From Morinoia aosen (Eukaryota; Arthropoda; Malacostraca; Amphipoda; Talitridae), in contig CM059575.1 in NCBI GenBank assembly GCA_030386875.1, positions 17,694,293-17,758,292 on the forward strand: a DNA stretch of 64,000 nucleotides, read 5' to 3'. Shown piece by piece: positions 57,651-64,000 of this stretch. Each line of letters begins with the position of its first letter. Positions within the stretch are counted from its first letter, which is position 1. The position numbers and the translations under genes were made by a program. The notes under the pieces are model-generated. The model did no database searches. It was not told the origin of the DNA and saw only the letters and a list, made by a program, of their open reading frames with translations.

Positions 57651-58565
57651 AAAGCGTGGTTGTAGTAACGTGGTACAAAGCGTGGTTATAGTAACGTGGT
57701 ACAAAGCGTGGTTATAGTAACGTGGTACAAAGCGTGGTTGTAGTAACGTGGTACAAAGCGTGGTTATAGTACCGTGGTACATAGCGTGGTTGTAGTAACG
57801 TGGTACAAAGCGTGGTTATAGTAACGTGGTACAAAGCGTGAATATAGTAACGTGGTATACAAAGCGTGGTTATAGTAACGTGGTATACAAAGCGTGGTTA
57901 TAGTAACGTGGTACAAAGCGTGAATATAGTAACGTGGTATACAAAGCGTGGTTATAGCAACGTGGTACAAAGCGTGAATATAGTAACGTGGTATACAAAG
58001 CGTGGTTATAGTAACGTGGTACAAAGCGTGAATATAGTAACGTGGTATACAAAGCGTGGTTATAGTAACGTGATACAAAGCGTGAATATAGTAACGTGGT
58101 ATACAAAGCGTGGTTATAGTAACGTGGTACAAAGCGTGGTTATAGTAACGTGGTACAAAGCGTGGTTATAGTAACGTGGTACAAAGCGTGGTTATAGCAA
58201 CGTGGTACAAAGCGTGGTTATAGTAACGTGGTACAAAGCGTGGATGTAGCAACGTGGTACAAAGCGTGGTTATAGTAACGTGGTACAAAGCGTGAATATA
58301 GTAACGTGGTACAAAGCGTGGTTATAGTAACGTGGTACAAAGCGTGGTTATAGTAACGTGGTACAAAGCGTGAATATAGTAACGTGGTACAAAGCGTGGT
58401 TATAGTAACGTGGTACAAAGCGTGGTTATAGTAACGTGGTACAAAGCGTGAATATAGTAACGTGGTACAAAGCGTGGTTATAGTAACGTGGTACAAAGCG
58501 TGGTTATAGTAACGTGGTATAAAACGTGGTTATAGTAACGTGGTACAAAACGTGGTAATAGTAAC
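57651..58565 (+). repeat. 26-bp minisatellite, about 34 copies, with dimer and trimer higher-order structure
   Basis: Unit: AAAGCGTGGTTATAGTAACG then TGGTAC. From about 57838 to 58105 units alternate between the GTTATAG form (26 bp) and a GAATATAG form ending GGTATAC (28 bp), giving a 54-bp dimer repeated about five times. From 58290 to 58470 the GAATATAG variant recurs every 78 bp (58294, 58372, 58450), a trimer. Minus-strand open frames (TLCTTLLYSRFVPRYYNHA...) are repeat artefacts. Confidence 0.96.
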
Positions 58566-61500
58566 CGCTTGCAGCACGGCCTGGGTGATAGCGTGGCAAA
58601 ACTTCAAGTCCTATGAAACTAGAGACAAATTTCAAAGTATGACGAAGTAATCACATTCATTCTTGCATTGTGGAGCAGACTGGGCAAAAAAGAGGAACTG
58701 GGAACATATCTCACTCAATCTTCGTGATAGACGAACGATGTCGAGGTACTCTGTAATAACAACAAAATATTGCTACTCACATTTTAATTTTACTTACTTC
58801 AAGACCAGTCCGACAGACCACCTCCACATGGTATGAGAACTAGCCTAGTAAAACCTTTGATTTACGCGAACTACCACGTAATAATTTTTACATCCTGTAG
58901 GGACTCAAAGTGAAATAAAATATGGCGACAGGATAGGACGAGTTGCACATTCTCGCGTTGCTACCCAAAGCCCATGCTGCCAGCCACCAATTACTCACAA
59001 GCGTCGAAGTAAGTATTGGGTAAATAAATCATTCTCATGTCATTAGTCTTCACCACACAAGCACTAGAATCTTCGTTTTAGAATGGGCGAATGTGTGTAG
59101 ATGTTTAGACCTATGATTTGACCGTTTATTTCGCTTTATCTGTACTATAAGAACCGTCTCATGCTCTTTTTTCATGGCTATGTAGGCACTACTTTTAGAT
59201 GACATCGTATCCAAATGAGTAAAAGTAAAAGCGTATAGAAACACGAACACGAACTGTCGCCTATTGAATTACATATGTTGTGTTTATTCTTTTTATCGTT
59301 CTGAAATTACAGTCAACCGTCGATTAATCACGTAACAATACTGGAATGTTCCCCGCCCAAAAATGCTTTGTAAAATTTGGTAACGTATTTCCTATGACAG
59401 CAGAACCGATATTTCCGGCGACTGGTTCCAGATTGTGACGATGTTAACCAGAAAGAACTTTAGGAGACATTATTTAGGCGACGATAACTGGTAAAGCCAG
59501 AACTCATCTAAAATCTTTTGTTTTGGATAAATTTGTGCGATTACCGTGTGTACCATCACAACACATCGTAGACTGCAAGATCCCTAGAATATTTAAGGAC
59601 TCACAGAATCCTCACGTTTGGCTGACAATTCGAAAGCTGTTCCAAACGAAGCTACAAGTGAACTAGTAAGTGAATTAAAAACATTTGTCTTCTTACTTCT
59701 CAAGCCTCAGTTTTTGTAACTCTTATTTTCGGTAAATAATTTTTCTGTTATTCTTCCAAATCAAAATGGCTGACGGGGACTTCATTCCGTCATCGAAAGG
59801 AACAGCTCCTCTACGAATTTTGAGGTAAGTTTCAGGAATTTGTTGCATTCAAATGTTTGTCGCAGCTCACACAACACAGTGAGGACGGCGCTGAGGGGCG
59901 GTTTTCTACAATGGCACACTCGCCGTGACTCCCGCAATGACCCCCTCACTTTTGCTGCTTCTGAACTTCGGTGGCACACCTTCTCACCACCGCGCCTCCC
60001 TTCTCCCCCGCCCTCCTGCTGCTCTGACTCTGTCCCTCGCCCCACAGGCCTCACCTCGCCTCGCGCGTTCCCCAGTCAATAAAAGCGTAGGGAGGCCACA
60101 CCCCCACGATGTACCTCCCAAACGCAAGAAAATGAAGCAAAATAAAAACTCTCCTCAATTAAAAAACAGGTCAGCATCACTGTTCAGTTTGCAAATGAAT
60201 TCCTGCATAAATATAAGCTTGATACACACACAACACGAAAAATGAAAACCTCACGTGTTATTTTCAGTGTTCTCAAGTGAATGGAAAGAAATTGGTTTAA
60301 TTTTTTGGCTTTTTTACACTGATTTAGATTCAAATTGTGCATTGTCTTTTTGCGAGCTCTTTGCTTCAGGAGACCGTGCGCATCAGCTTAAAATAAATCG
60401 CGGTGTATAAACACACTCAAAACTTACTGAGGTTAAAGCAGTCAAACTAAATTTATGCAAATATCAGAGGACTGATGCATCAGCATTTCCACCATGGTAA
60501 TTACAAGTTCCTAATGCCGTGGTCTAAAAACATTACATACTGCACGTCTTATATTCGATCACTCTTACATATGTTAAGAGGATCCTTTGTATATTCGAAA
60601 GTTTGTCCAACTATGTCGGAGAGAGTAGCCGTGCGGAATGCTCTTCGCAATACAAAACATTTTCGAATTACCAGGCCTTTTTGCGCGTTTGAAGTCCTGG
60701 CAACAAAAGAACTCCAAGTCTTTGTTTATCGTCAGAGATCTTAGTGCAAAATATCAAAAAGCGAAAAAAGTAAATGCTACTGTGCTGAAATGTAACATAG
60801 AGCACTCAAAACATAAAGGCATCCGAAAAATTATGTTAAAGATATAAATTGGACTTAAATATACAAATAATGTACTATTATGTCCGTAAACGACATTTTT
60901 TGCATAGTTTTTCTCTTTGTTTTTCTTTACGCCCAACGAGCCCCAAACATTTCTCCTGCAAATGATGCTAAGGCAAAATTCCGAGATGCCTTAGCATTCT
61001 CGCGTGCTCGAAGTAAGAGCACTTCGGGTTGTGACTCGTGAACCCAAACTTGTATTATGCGCATTAAGAAGAGACTCAACAGTGATTTGAGATATAAGAA
61101 GCATCTGTCAGTTGTGTGGAGTATGCACACATCAGACAAAGCTCACGGTTAGCACGAGACATGTACTATCCCTGTCACATGGAACTACTCGTGTAACGAG
61201 GGAGCTTGGCAGCTCAACCTCGCGCCATCTAGAGCTTTGACCTTGAAGGGCGTGTGTCACGAATTTGACTCACACGAACTATTAAAAGTTATCGAAGTCT
61301 CTCAACCTTCCCTCTCATGAGGTCGTTTTTTGCAAAAAACGTACGGCGGCAACGACAGAAATGCAAAAAATGATCAAGAATAACGGAAATAACGGAGATG
61401 AAATAAATCCATCACGAACTAGAGCTATTATACAGTTCAGCACCGAGCAAACTTGAATATCGGAAACTTGCCGTAAATAAGAAAAGTTAACAATATTTCA

Positions 61501-62708
61501 TTATGTTTTCTTTCTTGTAGCTCAAATAGGCTTGAATTCAACCACCCACACATTCACTTTCATGTCAAACTTTTCAATAAACTATTATGTTTTTTGTTCA
61601 CAAGCAGTACGTATAAAAAATAAAGTAACATGAATAAAAGATCTGTGTATCCCATGGTGTTGTACCAAGTTGCCATAAGGAATGTTACAAATTCTTTTCG
61701 CATGACACACTTCGTCAAGTCAGGAGCATTTTACTAGTCATAAATACACTTGACGTAATGTTTTAAATAACTTAAATCGAAAGACCAATCAAAATGTATC
61801 TCAAAAATGGGCTTACGCGACTGCACGACAATTAATCAAGTCCTTTGGAACATCCTGCAGGAGTCCAAAATGAGACCAGCTCACGAACGTCCTTGACGTG
61901 AAATTTGACTGGCGATCTTCCAATGCCTGGATAGTAACGATTTACTAGTTCTTCGACGTTTAATCAGTGTTTCCGGCTTCATAATATTACAAAATTCATC
62001 ATCAGCCCATTCGTAATTTTGAAGCAAACATCACACGTTTTCTCCAAGTACATAATGTTGCAAGCACACAAATACGAAGTTACTTTACGTGTACAATAAC
62101 TCCAACCGCAACTGAGACAAGAAAATTACGCCTGTATTTTAACACTGATGCTCGCTCTTGGCTAGGAATGGCCACAATTAAGCCAATGATAATCCACTCG
62201 ATTCTTAATACGCACGGAAAGTTTTGGTAACAGGATTGTAGTACTCTCTAACCTGAACACCGCTATGTCTTGCGAAGGCACCATAAATGCGTTTGTATTA
62301 AGGCCAGCTATTCAGAACTATTCCTGAAAGAGTGGTGAAAAATAGACCTCCGTTTTGAGTTTACATGATCGTGAAATTAGTCCTTGATAACCTGTCTCCA
62401 GTTTAACGGACTGCGTCTCTTGGGTGGCCAAGTCTATCCTAGTCGGGCTTGTTCAAGTTAAGCATGGAAGTTAACTACAGTGTAAATTACTGAACATGAA
62501 CATGGAAATTTCCCTGGCCTCGTTCTTCGAAACACTGACATAGATAGTGCCACAGACGCAAAATTTTTTAACCTTCGCTACCTCATTAAACTAGATTTTT
62601 GTGGACTTTTAAAACTAATCTCTTGGCGAAAATTCAACTATTTTTAAACATGCGTCGTAAATTTAACTGCGGATATATAGGCGATGCCTCTTATATCTCT
62701 GGGACGTG
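58566..62708. other. AT-rich DNA, no gene recognised
   Basis: 59930-60110 is C-rich/CpG-containing with several open frames, none recognised. A short palindrome (GTTTTTTGCAAAAAAC) lies near 61324-61339. No element ends found. Confidence 0.45.
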
Positions 62709-63020
62709 GCTGTCTGCGCTGTGAACCGTAGTGACGTGACTGCCTGCGCTGTGAACCGTACTGACGTGACTGCCTGCGCTGTGAACCGTAGTGACGTAAC
62801 TGCCTGCGCTGTGAACCGTAGTGACATGACTGCCTGCGCTGTGAACCGTAGTGACGTGACTGCCTGCGCTGTGAACCGTACTGACGTGACTGCCTGCGCT
62901 GTGAACCGTACTGACTTGACTGCCTGCGCTGTGAACCGTACTGACGTGACTGCCTGCGCTGTGAACCGTAGTGACGTGACTGCCTGCCCTGTGAACCGTA
63001 GTGACGTGACTGCCTGCACT
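62709..63020 (+). repeat. 30-bp minisatellite, about 10 copies
   Basis: Unit: CTGCGCTGTGAACCGTAGTG then ACGTGACTGC. Each unit holds a TGACGTGA-type CRE-like word (TGACGTAA, TGACATGA or TGACTTGA in some). All six frames are essentially open because 30 is a multiple of three. Units differ by one or two bases (GTAGTG / GTACTG). Confidence 0.96.
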
Positions 63021-63703
63021 GCACGGAACGCTCGCCTCACACAAATAGTAAGAGTGTGCTACGTGTGCGTACGCATTCCTGCAGTGAGAGCAGCAGATTC
63101 AGTGAGGCCTTCAGTCGATAATTACACTCTATAGGCCTAAACGCGCGCTCCGTCACACGGCTACATAATGCACGGACTTGTCAATGGCGGTAATCGATCC
63201 ACGATGTGGCAACCGACTACTGAAGCTAACATCGCCCCAGACGGTGTGGTCGGACTGCCATCCCTTCACCACCTTTGTTTATCTAACTCCCAAGCTCTGA
63301 ATCCATTGGCCGGACCCAAACAAGCCTTCCATATACCCTATCTCCCAAGTTATTGCATCCGTATAACGTCAAGTCACTCATCAACTCCACACAAATTAAC
63401 GCAGGCAGATGAGTTGCATTGCCTCAACTCAAAAATTACCAGGCGAGCTAATCGAGATGCTTCCAATCTTCTTCAGCATTCATAAAAAGTTCTACTGTAT
63501 TTTATATCATATTAGATTTCGTATTAGGTCGTAAATCGGTTCGACAGCAACCAGTACTCCTGCAACTTGTCTACTGACAGAAAATATTATTTTGTGATGG
63601 TGGTTTTACGAGTCTAAACCAATATTAACAAGTGAGGTTAGTGGCTGGACCGTTGCCATGATCTTCCTATCAAAACGCCCATAGTGCTTGGAAATTATTG
63701 CTT
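63021..63703. other. unique DNA, no gene recognised
   Basis: An ATG-started 105-codon plus frame (63168-63485, MHGLVNGGNRSTMWQPTTEA...) spans slightly GC-richer sequence. No domain recognised. Confidence 0.4.
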
Positions 63704-64000
63704 ACCACCTCCATACGTCAACATCACACGCCTGCTGCTCCCACGCATCAATTTCACACGCCTATCACTTCCATACATCAACTTCACACGCATGCCACCG
63801 CCATACATCAATTCTACACGCCTATCACCTCCATACATCAACTCACACGCACGTCATCTCCAAACATCAAATCCACACGCCTAGCACCTTCATGCATCAA
63901 ATCCACCCGCTTGCCCTCTCCATACATCAACATTACACGCCTGCCACCGCCATACATCAACTTCACACGCATGCCACCTCGATATATCAATTTTACACGC
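63704..64000 (+). repeat. 30-bp minisatellite, runs off the window end
   Basis: Units of CACACGCCTATCACCTCCAT plus ACATCAACTT with many substitutions and one or two short indels; about ten copies are visible. The array continues beyond the window. Confidence 0.93.

Noticed and set aside
61320-61345. palindrome GTTTTTTGCAAAAAAC as a terminator
   Set aside because: It is an A/T-run palindrome with no gene next to it.
9145-63020. CRISPR-like arrays
   Set aside because: All arrays are head-to-tail minisatellites without unique spacers, and the genome is eukaryotic.
63168-63485. 105-codon ATG frame near the right end
   Set aside because: No recognised motif or splice context; kept only as a note in the spacer description.

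Overview
This is eukaryotic, most likely metazoan and probably arthropod, non-coding DNA. It is AT-rich, has no operons or closely packed genes, and has no long reading frame outside tandem repeats. It is full of minisatellites, short inverted-repeat transposons and decayed transposase genes. The arthropod guess rests on the mix of Penelope-like, piggyBac-like, hAT, PIF/Harbinger-like and Tc1/mariner-type remnants, and is inference. No complete gene, rRNA, tRNA or CRISPR array could be recognised.

Layout. 0-10 kb: plain AT-rich DNA with one possible repeat-containing exon (2.74-3.01 kb, minus strand), a CRE/CCAAT promoter-like cluster followed by a CpG-rich segment (5.67-6.13 kb), a small piggyBac-like element (7.05 kb), and a 51-bp minisatellite (9.15 kb). 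10-24 kb: a 41-bp minisatellite of 1.7 kb, a 47-bp minisatellite (15.3 kb), hairpins near 17 kb, an AT microsatellite (20.6 kb), and a 1.85-kb 25-bp minisatellite with a 525-bp higher-order period (21.75-23.6 kb). 24-40 kb: an almost intact 3' end of a Penelope-like retroelement with inverted pseudo-LTRs and a perfect 13-bp target duplication (27.6-28.9 kb), two more piggyBac-like elements, two inverted duplications (30.9-31.6 and 38.5-39.0 kb) and purine-rich tracts (33-34.7 kb). 40-50 kb: a decayed DDE transposase (40.1-40.4 kb), a strong hairpin (41.3 kb), a TTAA-flanked piggyBac-like element (42 kb), two related hAT miniature elements (42.4 and 45.6 kb), a 24-bp minisatellite (43.2 kb), and a PIF/Harbinger-like element that carries a nested hAT element with transposase remains (47.0-48.7 kb). 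50-64 kb: a decayed Tc1/mariner-type transposase (55.0-55.95 kb), a 26-bp minisatellite with dimer and trimer higher-order structure (57.65-58.56 kb), and two 30-bp minisatellites (62.7 kb and 63.7 kb to the window end).

Minisatellites fill roughly a tenth of the window. Where their period is a multiple of three, or where the unit lacks stop codons, they produce long open frames; these should not be read as genes. The best-supported biology is the record of transposition: a young Penelope-like insertion, miniature DNA transposons with intact target duplications, and a transposon inside a transposon. I saw no clear new multi-gene system. The most unusual items are the Penelope-like element with a hammerhead-like core in its repeats, the higher-order minisatellites carrying E-box or CRE-like words in every unit, and the two inverted duplications of unknown family.
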